DNA from: Alphaproteobacteria bacterium | GTDB lineage: Bacteria; Pseudomonadota; Alphaproteobacteria; Rs-D84; CASDRH01 | Reading direction: 5' to 3' | NCBI GenBank assembly: GCA_025210155.1 | Contig: JAOASE010000010.1 | Span: 1-55,586, forward strand | Length of the DNA stretch: 55,586 bases | Shown here: positions 42,905-52,029 of the stretch, piece by piece | How positions within the stretch are numbered: the first letter of the stretch is position 1 | Layout of the letters: each line of letters starts with the position of its first letter | Translations under genes and position numbers: made by a program | Notes under the pieces: model-generated | What the model was told of the DNA's origin: nothing | Database searches by the model: none | Seen by the model: the letters and a program-made list of their open reading frames with translations, nothing else

Positions 42905-43477
42905 TTAATATTCTAAACTTATTCTGTTATCATACATAGTCTTAGCCTTAACCTGCTCTATTGTTCTCATAGAAAATAATGAATAAGAAGCTATATATAA
43001 AACAAAAAACAAAAATAATAACTTATTTATATGCTTATATATTTTAGCATACTTTTTATCTTTAGCATTAACACTACCGTGTTTATTCTTTTTTGCTTCC
43101 CCTTTATAACATAGAAAGAAAAAAGACCCCAATGCAATAACTAATAATAAAATTCCCAAATAAGGAGATTTAACACCATTAACATAAAAATTATAATTAA
43201 ATAGACTAAGTATAAAAGCTAAAATTAAATAAACTTTAGCAATATCATTCTTAAATCCCATATCATAAAGCCTTTTTGAATTAAGACAAAACATAGGATA
43301 CGCAAATAATAAAAAAGTTACTAAACCTAAGCTCCCAACATTAGCACCAAATAAATCTATTAAAAGAACTGATAGCGACAAAGTCGCAAAAGATACTACC
43401 AAAGATAGTAAAATATATAACTTCCTGCTCAAACGGCCATCTAAAGTTAAATATAAATCAAATAACATTTTTTTCAT
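42905..43477 (-). CDS. DUF805 membrane protein
   Basis: A 190-residue inner-membrane protein with four to five hydrophobic segments. DUF805 hallmarks are the N-terminal LTLDGRLSRKLYILLS and the loop NSKRLYDMGFKN, matching the GR-S-R and KR-HD patterns. Function unknown. AGGAG precedes the start. Downstream of infB but separated by a terminator. Confidence 0.8.
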   Translation of the reverse strand: MKKMLFDLYLTLDGRLSRKLYILLSLVVSFATLSLSVLLIDLFGANVGSLGLVTFLLFAYPMFCLNSKRLYDMGFKNDIAKVYLILAFILSLFNYNFYVNGVKSPYLGILLLVIALGSFFFLCYKGEAKKNKHGSVNAKDKKYAKIYKHINKLLFLFFVLYIASYSLFSMRTIEQVKAKTMYDNRISLEY

Positions 43478-43519
43478 AATAAATATCTCCTATTTTTAAT
43501 TCCTAATTTTATTTAAAAA

Positions 43520-43556
43520 TAAAGGCTTGGTTATTTTTTCAAACTCCCAAGCCCTA
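43520..43556 (-). terminator. Terminator of nusA-infB
   Basis: GGGCTTGG and CCAAGCC pair with a long loop, followed by TTTATTTTTA on the minus strand. Confidence 0.7.
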
Positions 43557-43568
43557 ATTCTTCAAAGA

Positions 43569-46079
43569 CTACAACTTAGCTGCGATCTCTTCTAATTCAA
43601 AACATTCAATCTTATCACCGATCTTAATATCATTGTAATCAGCAAAAGACATACCGAATTCCATTCCATTAGAAACTTCCTTCACATCATTCTTTTCTCT
43701 CTTCAACTGACCAATATCACCAGTGTACATAACAACATCATCTCTAATGATACGACATTTATTTGAACGTTTGATAACACCTTCTGTAGCTTTACAACCA
43801 GCAACAACTAAAGACTTACCAACTTTAAACGTTTGAATAACATTAGCGTATCCAACAAAGTTTTCTTTATATTCTGGTTCTAACTTACCTGATAAAATAT
43901 CTTTCACATCATCAGCAATATCATAAATGATTGAGTAATATCTAATATCTACACCAACATTCTTCGCTTCAAGCTTAGCATCAGCACCTGCTCTAACGTT
44001 AAACGCTACGATTAATGCATTAGATGATTTCGCTAAGTTAACGTCGTTCTTAGTAATACCACCAACAGAACCAGCGATAACTCTACATTTAGCTTTTTCA
44101 TTACCAATCTTTTCTAAAGTACCTTTTAATGCTTCGATAGTACCTTGAACATCGGCTTTAATAATAATTGGAAGTTCAACAACATCATCTTTACCAACAT
44201 TAGCAAACATATTTTCTAACATTGACTTAGATCTTCTTGCTTCTTCTTCTTGCTTAGATTTATGAATTCTGAATTCAGCAACCTTTCTAGCTTTAGCTTC
44301 GTTATCAACTACAACAAAGTCATCACCAGGAGAAGGAGGAACGTCAAAACCAAGCACAGCAACAGGATACGATGGAGACGCAACCTTAACAGATTTACCT
44401 CTATCATCAATCATATCTCTAACTTTACCCCAAGATTTACCTGAAACGAATACATCACCTTTCTTCAAAGAACCTCTTTGAATAAGCACTGTAGCCGTAG
44501 AACCTAAACCTTTTTTAACTTCAGCTTCAATAACATTACCTTCAGCTTTTCTATCTGGATTAGCTTTTAACTCTAACATTTCAGCTTGTAAAAGAATAGC
44601 TTCTTCTAACTTATCTAAATTAAGTTTGTTCTTAGCAGAAACTTCAACGGCTTGAACGTCACCACCCATTTCTTCCACAACTAATTCATGTTGTAATAAA
44701 TCCATTCTAACTTTTTGAGCGTTAGCATCTGGTAAATCAATCTTATTAATAGCAACGATAATTGGCACACCAGCAGCTTTCGAATGCTCAATCGCTTCAA
44801 TAGTTTGAGGCATAATTGAATCATTTGCTGCAACCACTAGAATAACGATATCCGTTGCATTAGCACCTCTGGCTCTCATAGCTGAAAACGCCGCGTGACC
44901 TGGTGTATCGATAAATGTAATTCTTTCACCAGCTTCGTTTTTAACTTGATAAGCACCAATATGTTGAGTGATACCACCAGCTTCGCCAGCAACAACATCA
45001 GTTTTTCTTAATGCGTCTAATAATGAAGTTTTACCATGATCAACGTGACCCATAACAGTAACAACTGGAGGTCTTTTAACCATAACAGTTTCTTTATCTT
45101 CAACTTTATCTAAAATTGAATCTTCTAATTCTGTAGCACTAACTCTATTAACTGAGTGACCTAATTCAGTAGCAACTAACTCAGCCGTATCTTGATCAAT
45201 GGCTTGATTAATTGTAGCCATAGTTCCCATTTTCATAAGTTCTTTAATAACTGAAGCTGACTTTTCAGATAATTTCTCAGCCAAATCTTTTACTGAAATA
45301 ACTTCTGGTAAATCAATAGTTTTAAGGATTTTTTCCTTAGGTTTTTGTTCCATCAAAGTCTTTTTAGATCTTAACTTCTTCAATCCAACATTAGCTGGTC
45401 TAAACGCAGGAGCATCAGAATCTTCTTCTCCACCAATACTATATTGAGCCTTAGCTTTAGAAACAGAGAATTTATTTCTTCTCATATCAGTTTCATTTGA
45501 TTTCTTAGAAGCTTTTTTCCTAGCTGAATAATCTACATTTTCAGTAGGAGCTTCTTTTTTGAATACTTTCTTTCTAGCACCTGCAGCAGAAGATTTTTCA
45601 CCTCTAGCAGCTGAAGCTTCACCTTCAGTTTTAGTTTCTTCTTGAGCTGGCTTTCTACCAACAGAATGCTTAGCTCTATAATCAACAGCCATACCAACTT
45701 GACTTCTCTTAGCAGCAGCTTTCTTAATTTCTTCAGCTTTTTTAGCTTCTTCCTCAGCTTTCTTTGCAGCTAATTTTTCAGCTTTTGCTTTTTCAGCAGC
45801 ATCAGCCAAAGCTTTTTCTTCAGCAACAGCCTTCTCTTGTTTAGCCTTAGCAGTGCTTAATACTTTTGCTTTTTCAGCTTCTGCTTTTTCTTCTTCTTTA
45901 GCAGCAGCTAAAAGAGCTTCTAACTTCTTTGCTTTTTCATCTGCAGAAGAAGCTGCTGTATCAGCCTTACTAAAAGTTCTCTTTTTCTTAACTTCAACTT
46001 TAACACCTGAACCAGTGCTAGCTTTAGGTTTTACATTGCCACCTAAAGATAATGTTAATTTTTTTCTTTCTTCTGCCAT
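43569..46079 (-). CDS. infB: Translation initiation factor IF-2
   Basis: GTPase that brings initiator tRNA to the 30S subunit. The 836 residues have a long low-complexity Ala-Lys-Glu N-domain (to about 270), then the IF2-N helices, GTPase motifs GHVDHGKTSLLD, DTPGHAAF and NKIDLPDAN, and C-terminal domains 2-4 with a VGGITKNDVNLA segment. The ATG at 46079 follows AAGGAA. Between nusA and infB there is no ylxR gene, which is common elsewhere; only a 65-nt gap with a hairpin. Confidence 0.96.
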   Translation of the reverse strand: MAEERKKLTLSLGGNVKPKASTGSGVKVEVKKKRTFSKADTAASSADEKAKKLEALLAAAKEEEKAEAEKAKVLSTAKAKQEKAVAEEKALADAAEKAKAEKLAAKKAEEEAKKAEEIKKAAAKRSQVGMAVDYRAKHSVGRKPAQEETKTEGEASAARGEKSSAAGARKKVFKKEAPTENVDYSARKKASKKSNETDMRRNKFSVSKAKAQYSIGGEEDSDAPAFRPANVGLKKLRSKKTLMEQKPKEKILKTIDLPEVISVKDLAEKLSEKSASVIKELMKMGTMATINQAIDQDTAELVATELGHSVNRVSATELEDSILDKVEDKETVMVKRPPVVTVMGHVDHGKTSLLDALRKTDVVAGEAGGITQHIGAYQVKNEAGERITFIDTPGHAAFSAMRARGANATDIVILVVAANDSIMPQTIEAIEHSKAAGVPIIVAINKIDLPDANAQKVRMDLLQHELVVEEMGGDVQAVEVSAKNKLNLDKLEEAILLQAEMLELKANPDRKAEGNVIEAEVKKGLGSTATVLIQRGSLKKGDVFVSGKSWGKVRDMIDDRGKSVKVASPSYPVAVLGFDVPPSPGDDFVVVDNEAKARKVAEFRIHKSKQEEEARRSKSMLENMFANVGKDDVVELPIIIKADVQGTIEALKGTLEKIGNEKAKCRVIAGSVGGITKNDVNLAKSSNALIVAFNVRAGADAKLEAKNVGVDIRYYSIIYDIADDVKDILSGKLEPEYKENFVGYANVIQTFKVGKSLVVAGCKATEGVIKRSNKCRIIRDDVVMYTGDIGQLKREKNDVKEVSNGMEFGMSFADYNDIKIGDKIECFELEEIAAKL

Positions 46080-46141
46080 TTTTATTCCTTTTTCTTTTCT
46101 ACTTTTCAATTTTCAATTATTATAAGCAATAATAATATCAT

Positions 46142-46166
46142 GAAATTCCCGCAAATTACGGGAATA
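46142..46166 (-). other. Hairpin between nusA and infB
   Basis: ATTCCCG and CGGGAAT form a perfect stem without a T-run. It may be a processing or stability element in the operon mRNA. Confidence 0.5.
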
Positions 46167-46174
46167 ACAAAATA

Positions 46175-47794
46175 CTACTTTTCAGCTTTTTCTTCACCTT
46201 CAAACCAGTGAGCTCTAGCTTTCAAAATAAATGCTTCAGCTTCTTCTGAATTTAATTTCTTATCAAGAGTTTCTTTTAATAAAACAATTAAATCATCAGA
46301 CGCCAAATCAGCTAAATCATCAAGTTCTTTAATTTCTTTTTCTTCAGCTAATTTTAATACTTCAGATTTAGTTAATAATTCAAAATTAACTAACTTATCA
46401 TCAATTTTCATTTCTTTAAGTTTAGCTTCAATTTCTTTATTTTGTTTTTCAACTGCAGTCTTAGCTCTGTTTTGAATTTCTTCAGCAATTTCTTGCTCAA
46501 AACCTTCAATAGCAACTAATTCTTCAACTGGAACAAATGCAAGTTCTTCTAATGTAGAGAAACCTTCAGAAATAAGAACTTGAGCCATCATATCATCAAT
46601 ATCAAGAGCTGAAATGAATAATTGAGATTTCTCTTTCATTTCTTTCATTCTCTTTTCTTGATCATCAGTTTCATTAACAACGTCTATTTTCCAACCAATC
46701 AATTGAGATGATAGTCTAACATTTTGACCTTTTCTACCAATAGCGATTGAAAGTTGATCTTCAGCAACAACAACATCAATATGGTTTGTATCTTCATCAA
46801 CAACAACTTTAGAAACTTTAGTTGGTTTCATTGCATTAATAACATATTGAGCAATATCTTCAGAGAAAGGAATGATATCAATCTTTTCACCTTGCAACTC
46901 ATTAACGATAGTTTGGATTCTAGATCCTCTCATACCAACACAAGCACCAACAGCATCAATTGAAGCATCGTGACCTAACACAGCAACTTTAGAGTGAGAA
47001 CCTGCATCTCTAGCCACACCTTTAATTTCAATAACACCTTCAAAAATTTCTGGAATTTCTTGTTCGAACAATTTAGCCATGAAGTTAGGGTGAGATCTAG
47101 TCAAGAAAATTTGAGGACCAGATTTTTCTTCTCTAACGTCTAGAACTAAAGCTCTAACTCTATCACCAACATGTAACATTTCTCTTGGTATTAATTCATT
47201 TCTTCTAATAACAGCTTCTGCTTTACCATTAACTTCAACAAAAACGTTACCATATTCAACTCTTTTAACAACTCCATTAACAATTTCGCCAGCTTTATCT
47301 TTAAACTCAACAAATTGTTTTTCTCTTTCCGCACCTCTGATTTTACCAGAAATGATTTGTTTAGCAGATTGGAAAGAAGATCTTCCAAAGTAAACAGGAG
47401 GTAATTCAGTTTCAATAAATTGACCAACTTCAATATCTTTAAGTTCTTTTTTAGCTTCTTTCAAAATGATATGTTTTGAAGAAGTATAAATTTCTGGAAG
47501 TTCTTCACCAGCTTCTTCTTTAGCTAATAATTCTTCTTCATCATACTCTTTATCAATTAAATCAGCTAACTTATCATCAATAACTTCTAATCTTTTAACA
47601 ACACTAATAGCACCGTCTTTTCTATCAATTTTTACAACGATATCGTGTTCGTAACCATATTTATTTCTAGCAATCTTAGTAACTGCCGCCTCTAAAGACT
47701 CAAATACAATTTCTTTATCTATATCTTTTTCATTAGATAAAGCATCTGCTGCAAAAATAATTTCAGGTCTTGGCATAGATATTGATTTTACCAT
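46175..47794 (-). CDS. nusA: Transcription termination/antitermination factor NusA
   Basis: Binds RNA polymerase and nascent RNA, affecting pausing, termination and rRNA antitermination. The 539 residues have the N-terminal polymerase-binding domain, S1 domain (GEIVNGVVKRVEYGNVFVEV), two KH domains (GACVGMRGSRIQ and SIAIGRKGQNVRLSS) and two C-terminal helix-hairpin-helix repeats. GAGG precedes the start. The rimP gene usually upstream is absent; an orphan gene lies there. First gene of the unit with infB. Confidence 0.96.
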   Translation of the reverse strand: MVKSISMPRPEIIFAADALSNEKDIDKEIVFESLEAAVTKIARNKYGYEHDIVVKIDRKDGAISVVKRLEVIDDKLADLIDKEYDEEELLAKEEAGEELPEIYTSSKHIILKEAKKELKDIEVGQFIETELPPVYFGRSSFQSAKQIISGKIRGAEREKQFVEFKDKAGEIVNGVVKRVEYGNVFVEVNGKAEAVIRRNELIPREMLHVGDRVRALVLDVREEKSGPQIFLTRSHPNFMAKLFEQEIPEIFEGVIEIKGVARDAGSHSKVAVLGHDASIDAVGACVGMRGSRIQTIVNELQGEKIDIIPFSEDIAQYVINAMKPTKVSKVVVDEDTNHIDVVVAEDQLSIAIGRKGQNVRLSSQLIGWKIDVVNETDDQEKRMKEMKEKSQLFISALDIDDMMAQVLISEGFSTLEELAFVPVEELVAIEGFEQEIAEEIQNRAKTAVEKQNKEIEAKLKEMKIDDKLVNFELLTKSEVLKLAEEKEIKELDDLADLASDDLIVLLKETLDKKLNSEEAEAFILKARAHWFEGEEKAEK

Positions 47795-47945
47795 TTTATT
47801 TTCCTCATAATTTTATTATTAGTTATTTTATTTATAAACTTTTTCGATCAGATATTAAAAAAAGTAGCTCTTCTCAGACTCTACTTTCACTTAATTCTTC
47901 GACTATTTACAAAATTAATAATACCTATTACATATCAAATGTCAA
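47795..47945 (-). promoter_or_regulatory. nusA promoter and leader with an internal terminator
   Basis: TTGACA (47945-47940), 16 bp, TATTAT (47923-47918). About 25 nt into the transcript AAAGTAG and CTACTTT pair (47861-47887) and are followed by seven T (47863-47857), about 63 nt before the ATG. This layout would end most transcripts after roughly 55 nt: either an attenuator for nusA-infB or a separate short RNA. Confidence 0.5.
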
Positions 47946-47958
47946 ATACTTTTTAAAT

Positions 47959-47994
47959 TAAAAAAAGGGTTATAAATTAATACAACCCATTAAG
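47959..47994 (-). terminator. Terminator after the 48005 gene
   Basis: GGGTTG and AACCC pair around an A/T-rich loop with a T-run on the minus strand, just before the nusA promoter. Confidence 0.75.
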
Positions 47995-48004
47995 TTTTAA
48001 AAAC

Positions 48005-48574
48005 TTACCAATAGCCCCTCTCTACAAAAGCATCATCACAATCATCGAACTTAATAAAATTAAGAACAAATTCACCATTTGCTCTCATAACAGCTCTTTC
48101 GCCTCTTGAATTCTTCAGAATATATCCTCCATCTCCTGAAATAAACTCCATACTATTAAAAGCACCGTAACGGTTTAGATTAATAATAGAAGTTAACTTC
48201 AAATAATTCTCAATAAAATCAGATCTATTATGTCTAATGACTAATATCTCTGAAACATATTCCTCAAAAAATTCTTCTTCATCAACTTTAGAAAAAAGGT
48301 TATATCCAACATCTTTCTTAAGTAAATTAAAATACTTTCCTTCATCAATAACTTCAAAAGAAGTATCAGATAATATTTCAGAGGGCTTAATTAAAGCCTC
48401 CTCAACAACATCCTTTATATGACGAATTTTACCCGGAAGAATAACAGGAAAATCACCTCCCCCTTCTTCATGCAAATAACAAAAGGGATTAACAGCTGCT
48501 ACAGAATCATCTATTTCATCAGTCAATCCAGAACAGGGTCCTCTAGTAAGATTTTTCTCTCCATCATTTTTCAT
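48005..48574 (-). CDS. Unrecognised acidic 189-residue protein with TTTAAACA leader
   Basis: A soluble acidic protein with a Gly-rich loop (LHEEGGGDFP) near residue 38 and a C-terminal segment KNSRGERAVMRANGEFVLNF. No known family. An NSRGE motif is shared with the 48728 product, a possible distant relation. Leader: TTTAAACACACC, no SD. TTGACT lies upstream with a weak -10. Confidence 0.65.
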   Translation of the reverse strand: MKNDGEKNLTRGPCSGLTDEIDDSVAAVNPFCYLHEEGGGDFPVILPGKIRHIKDVVEEALIKPSEILSDTSFEVIDEGKYFNLLKKDVGYNLFSKVDEEEFFEEYVSEILVIRHNRSDFIENYLKLTSIINLNRYGAFNSMEFISGDGGYILKNSRGERAVMRANGEFVLNFIKFDDCDDAFVERGYW

Positions 48575-48689
48575 ATTTTTTTATATTTTATAGGTGTGTT
48601 TAAATATTAATAGGCATAAATACCTAACTACATATAACCACAAAAGTCAAATACTTTTTTGAAAAAATCATAGAACTCTTTTAATACAA

Positions 48690-48721
48690 TAAAAAAAGGC
48701 TGTAAAAATTCACAGCCTTTA
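48690..48721 (-). terminator. Terminator after the 48728 gene
   Basis: AAGGCTGT and ACAGCCTT form a stem followed by TTTTTTT on the minus strand. Confidence 0.85.
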
Positions 48722-48727
48722 ATTATT

Positions 48728-49258
48728 TTAAGAAACTAATCTACTAAAATCAGTTGGAATCCAGTTAAGGACATAACTTGCATCTGACAGCATAACCGCC
48801 GACAAGTTCTTCTCTGGATCTTCAAGGAAATACCATCTCTTCGATATTAAATCTCTTCGAGGCTGTTCTGAAAGAATATTACATAAGTTTTTATACTTAG
48901 TGTAAGCCTCTGTGAAATTCTCAACATCAAATGAGTATTCAAAAACTCTAATCCACTCATTAAACATAAAACTCTCTTCCATAATGTTGTATACATTACA
49001 AAATCCGTTAGCTATGAGCATAATAAAGTTTTTATTATCCATTATTTCCATCCTGTCACAAACAAAATCAAAGAGATGTTCTCCCCTAGAATTAACAATA
49101 GCTCTAAATTTATACGCTTTTAATCCCTTTTTTTCATTTTCAGAATAAAAAGTATCAACGTAGAAATAAGCATCATCGCCTCGATCCGTTGCTAAACTAA
49201 CAAGATGATTTGGAAACCTCTTATTCAAGAGATCAACCACTTCGTTAATATTTTTCAT
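48728..49258 (-). CDS. Unrecognised 176-residue protein
   Basis: A soluble protein with a mixed helix-strand pattern and an FRAIVNSRGEHLFDFVCDRM segment near residues 45-65 (the NSRGE motif also occurs in the 48005 product). No family recognised. The leader has TGTAAACTTATAACC and no SD; promoter elements are weak. Own terminator. Confidence 0.65.
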   Translation of the reverse strand: MKNINEVVDLLNKRFPNHLVSLATDRGDDAYFYVDTFYSENEKKGLKAYKFRAIVNSRGEHLFDFVCDRMEIMDNKNFIMLIANGFCNVYNIMEESFMFNEWIRVFEYSFDVENFTEAYTKYKNLCNILSEQPRRDLISKRWYFLEDPEKNLSAVMLSDASYVLNWIPTDFSRLVS

Positions 49259-49574
49259 ATATATAGGTTATAAGTTTACAATTTAATATGCTTAATTACA
49301 GCCTAGCACCTTAAATTTTATTTTGCAAGTCTTTTTCTTGACAAAACAATAACTTAGATAAGTTAATATTCTTAAGCAAATTAATTTTTAATTGATTCTC
49401 TAGAGTAATTTCCAGAATCACAAAAATAAAAATCCTCTATCAAAAAGTATTTCCAAAGGTTTAAAGCTTTTTCAAATTTTAGCATTGACAATCCCTAAAT
49501 ATGCTTTAAAGTTTTTTATAGTATTAATATTTTTAAACTTTTGGGAGAGCGTTTAAAATATAAATTCAGTTTAA
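49259..49574. other. 316-nt intergenic region upstream of the thymidylate synthase gene
   Basis: No ORF of useful length on either strand. It contains two plus-strand TTGACA sequences (about 49337 and 49484) and A/T-rich -10-like elements. A stretch ending GTTTAAAATATAAATTCAG then runs straight into TTTAAATG, where the leader core overlaps the start codon of the next gene. I see no clear hairpin terminator. Confidence 0.45.
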
Positions 49575-50720
49575 ATGGAAACAATTTTAGATTCAAAAGT
49601 AGCGAAATTTCGCGAAGAAGAAAAAGCCTTCCAAAAGTATTTGGATGAAAGCTTTAGTGAACAAAAGATACGTTACCAGGAAAGGTTCAACAACCTAGAA
49701 ATAGGAGAAATATCAAACATCGATGATTTCGTTCGTTGGAGAAGTTCTTTAACCAAAGAACAAATCGAAAGTCTCAAGTTTGAAAACTTTTTCTCAGAAA
49801 GAAGAATTAATAATGATCCTGACTTAAAATATTTAAGATTGGTTCAAAAAATTCTTCTTGAAGGTCAAGTAAGAAACAACAGAACCGGCGTGGAAACGAT
49901 ATCACTCAAAGGATCACCAACAGAACGTTACAATATACGAAACGGAGAATTAGCAATTCTCAGAAGTAAAAAAGTACACGTTAAAAGTTGGGTTGGAGAG
50001 ATCCTTTGGATTGCATCAGGAAAGGAAGATTCTACTTTTTTAGTTGAAAATGGTATCAGAATTTGGAAAGAGTGGTCCCGTCCAGGGGACAACTATGTTG
50101 GACATTGTTATCCTAAAATGTGGAGAGACATGCCATACGATGAGGAAAAAATTGACCAATTAAAAACGGTCATCGAAACCTTAAGAAACAATCCAAATTC
50201 AAGGCAAAATTTGTTAGTTGCTTTTAATCAAGGAGCTAACAAACAAATGGCCGCAGCATCCAAAGAAGCTGGTATGACTATTGGATTACCTGCCTGTCAT
50301 TCACTTTTTCAGAATCATGTAGAGGCTGAAAATGATGATATGCTTAGATTTATCCTACAATTATACCAAAGGTCCTGCGACATATTCCTAGGAGTACCGT
50401 TTAACATTGCAGAATACTGTTTTACTGCAAACGTTATATCCTATGAAACAGGATTAGTACCTCACGAATTTGTACATAACATGGGTGATTATCACATATA
50501 TAAGAACCATATCGTGCAAATCCTTGAGCAATTAACGAGAACAGATTTTCTTGAAATGCCTATTGCAAGGATTAACTTAAATTACAACAGAAATGAATTT
50601 AATTTAATCGATGCTAAGAACTACTCAAACGAGAAATTAAGTGAATGGCTGAACATTCTCATTAAGAGTATTAACTACACTGAATATGAACCACATATAT
50701 CAGGAACAGTTGCCGTTTAA
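49575..50720 (+). CDS. Divergent thymidylate synthase (ThyA family) with N-terminal extension
   Basis: Methylates dUMP to dTMP using methylenetetrahydrofolate. Residues from about 85 on match ThyA: LVQKILLEGQVRNNRTGVET, catalytic Cys241 in LPACHS, RSCDIFLGVPFNIAEY (Asn favours dUMP), MGDYHIYKNH and a C-terminal TVAV. Deviations: about 84 extra N-terminal residues, YPKMWR where YGKQWR is usual, and NSRQNLLVAFN in the Arg motif. A dUMP hydroxymethylase is an alternative. Start ATG overlaps the leader core TTTAAATG; no SD. Terminator follows. Confidence 0.8.
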   Translation: METILDSKVAKFREEEKAFQKYLDESFSEQKIRYQERFNNLEIGEISNIDDFVRWRSSLTKEQIESLKFENFFSERRINNDPDLKYLRLVQKILLEGQVRNNRTGVETISLKGSPTERYNIRNGELAILRSKKVHVKSWVGEILWIASGKEDSTFLVENGIRIWKEWSRPGDNYVGHCYPKMWRDMPYDEEKIDQLKTVIETLRNNPNSRQNLLVAFNQGANKQMAAASKEAGMTIGLPACHSLFQNHVEAENDDMLRFILQLYQRSCDIFLGVPFNIAEYCFTANVISYETGLVPHEFVHNMGDYHIYKNHIVQILEQLTRTDFLEMPIARINLNYNRNEFNLIDAKNYSNEKLSEWLNILIKSINYTEYEPHISGTVAV

Positions 50721-50749
50721 ATTAATTTCCTCGGAAAACAATTTAAAAA

Positions 50750-50782
50750 ATAATCCCCCTTCTCCCAAGGGGTTATTTTTTA
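50750..50782 (+). terminator. Terminator of the thymidylate synthase gene
   Basis: AATCCCC and GGGGTT pair around CTTCTCCCAA, followed by ATTTTTTA. Confidence 0.7.
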
Positions 50783-50925
50783 CCCAAATAAAAAATCCCT
50801 GAACAAATCAAGGATTTTATTTTTTATCAAACTTCAAACTATTAAAATTTTAATTTTATAAAATATCTTCTATACGCGATGTCTAAACATAAAGTTTTGG
50901 ATAGTTTACCTTATATGCTAAATAA

Positions 50926-50970
50926 AAAGATTCCGACGCGTATAAGTAATACGCGAGGGTTCTTTTTATA
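50926..50970 (-). terminator. Terminator of hpf-aroK
   Basis: CGCGTAT and ATACGCG pair, extended by GG/CC and AAAAAG/CTTTTT arms, with T-tails on both strands. Confidence 0.8.
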
Positions 50971-50999
50971 ACGAAGATGAGGTGAAATATACGAAACCC

Positions 51000-51569
51000 C
51001 TATCCTAAAAAAGAATCAAGTTCTGATAGAATTTTTTTAACAGTCTTCTGCTTAGAAAAACCATCCACATCTATATGAATATCAGCTTCCTTGTAAAGAG
51101 AATACCTCTCCTTTTCCAACTTACTAAGAACTTCTTCAATATTCTCATTAAGCAACAAAGGTCTAGTATCTCGTCTTGAAGTCCTGTCTACCAAAACATT
51201 CAAATCACCCTTAAGCCAAATGGTAATAAACTTTTCCTTAGCCAACTTTCTAATAGAATCGTAAAGGAAACCACCTTCCCCTGTAGAAACAACCTGTTTC
51301 TCAACATCTCCTAGAAAACCTTGTAAAAATTTCTCTTCCTTTTGTCTATAAACATCCTCTCCATAAAGAGAAAATATCTCAACTATAGATAAACCACCAC
51401 TGCTTAACTCAATAAGAGAATCGGTATCATCAAATGCAAGACCCAATGCCCTCGCCAAGGACTTTCCAATAGAAGTCTTACCAACTCCCATAAGCCCAAC
51501 TATCAATATAGGTTTATCCAGCTTCCTTCTAACAAAAGGAGCTTTTCTAAAAAAAACTTTCTCTCTCAC
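51000..51569 (-). CDS. aroK: Shikimate kinase
   Basis: Phosphorylates shikimate in the chorismate pathway. The 189 residues have the P-loop GLMGVGKTS (25-33), the DTD motif (48-50), FRxxE-like YRQKEEKFL, and the lid RRDTRPLLL. The substrate-binding GGG motif reads STGEGGF rather than the usual STGGGAF, and about 18 N-terminal residues are extra. It starts with GTG, 6-7 nt after AAGGGGAG. It lies 21 nt after hpf; aroB, often next to aroK, is absent. Confidence 0.9.
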   Translation of the reverse strand: MREKVFFRKAPFVRRKLDKPILIVGLMGVGKTSIGKSLARALGLAFDDTDSLIELSSGGLSIVEIFSLYGEDVYRQKEEKFLQGFLGDVEKQVVSTGEGGFLYDSIRKLAKEKFITIWLKGDLNVLVDRTSRRDTRPLLLNENIEEVLSKLEKERYSLYKEADIHIDVDGFSKQKTVKKILSELDSFLG

Positions 51570-51590
51570 TAAAACTCCCCTTATAAAATT

Positions 51591-51887
51591 TTAGTGCTTA
51601 GCAGACTTAGCATGATCTTTATTTAATTGACTGTCTAATTTTGTAAGAGCATCTGCAAACGCATCTTTCATTTGATCAGCAGAGGCACTAGAAAAAAATT
51701 CCTTTTTCTCCGCTGGATGAACAGTTATTTTAGCCTCAACTTTATCAGCATGATCTAGCTCCAAAGAAACAGTAGCGGAAATAACTTTACCAAAATATTT
51801 TTCACACAACAAACTAACTCTTGAAACAAAATCTTCTTTCATACTTTGAGATACAGAAACTTTAACGCCTTTAACAGATATATTCAT
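51591..51887 (-). CDS. hpf: Ribosome hibernation promoting factor, short form
   Basis: Binds the decoding centre of idle ribosomes. The 98 residues show the HPF/RaiA plan (beta-alpha-beta-beta-beta-alpha): MNISVKGVKVSVSQSMKEDF, ATVSLELDHADKVEAKITV, then a helix with DQMKDAFADALTKLDSQL. No C-terminal dimerisation domain, so it is the short type. GGAGG precedes the start. First gene before aroK. Confidence 0.9.
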   Translation of the reverse strand: MNISVKGVKVSVSQSMKEDFVSRVSLLCEKYFGKVISATVSLELDHADKVEAKITVHPAEKKEFFSSASADQMKDAFADALTKLDSQLNKDHAKSAKH

Positions 51888-52029
51888 AGCATTTCCTCCA
51901 TTTTTCTTTTAATAACTTATAAAATAATTATAGTCAAAAAAACATTCTGCTTCAAGGTTTATTTCTTGAAAGATAACAAAAATTATGTTAAACTCTTGAA
52001 AAGAAAGAATTAAAAAAAGGTTAAGGAAA

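Noticed and set aside
43569-47794. Plus-strand ORFs opposite infB and nusA
   Set aside because: Mirror frames of well-supported conserved genes; composition is typical of antisense.
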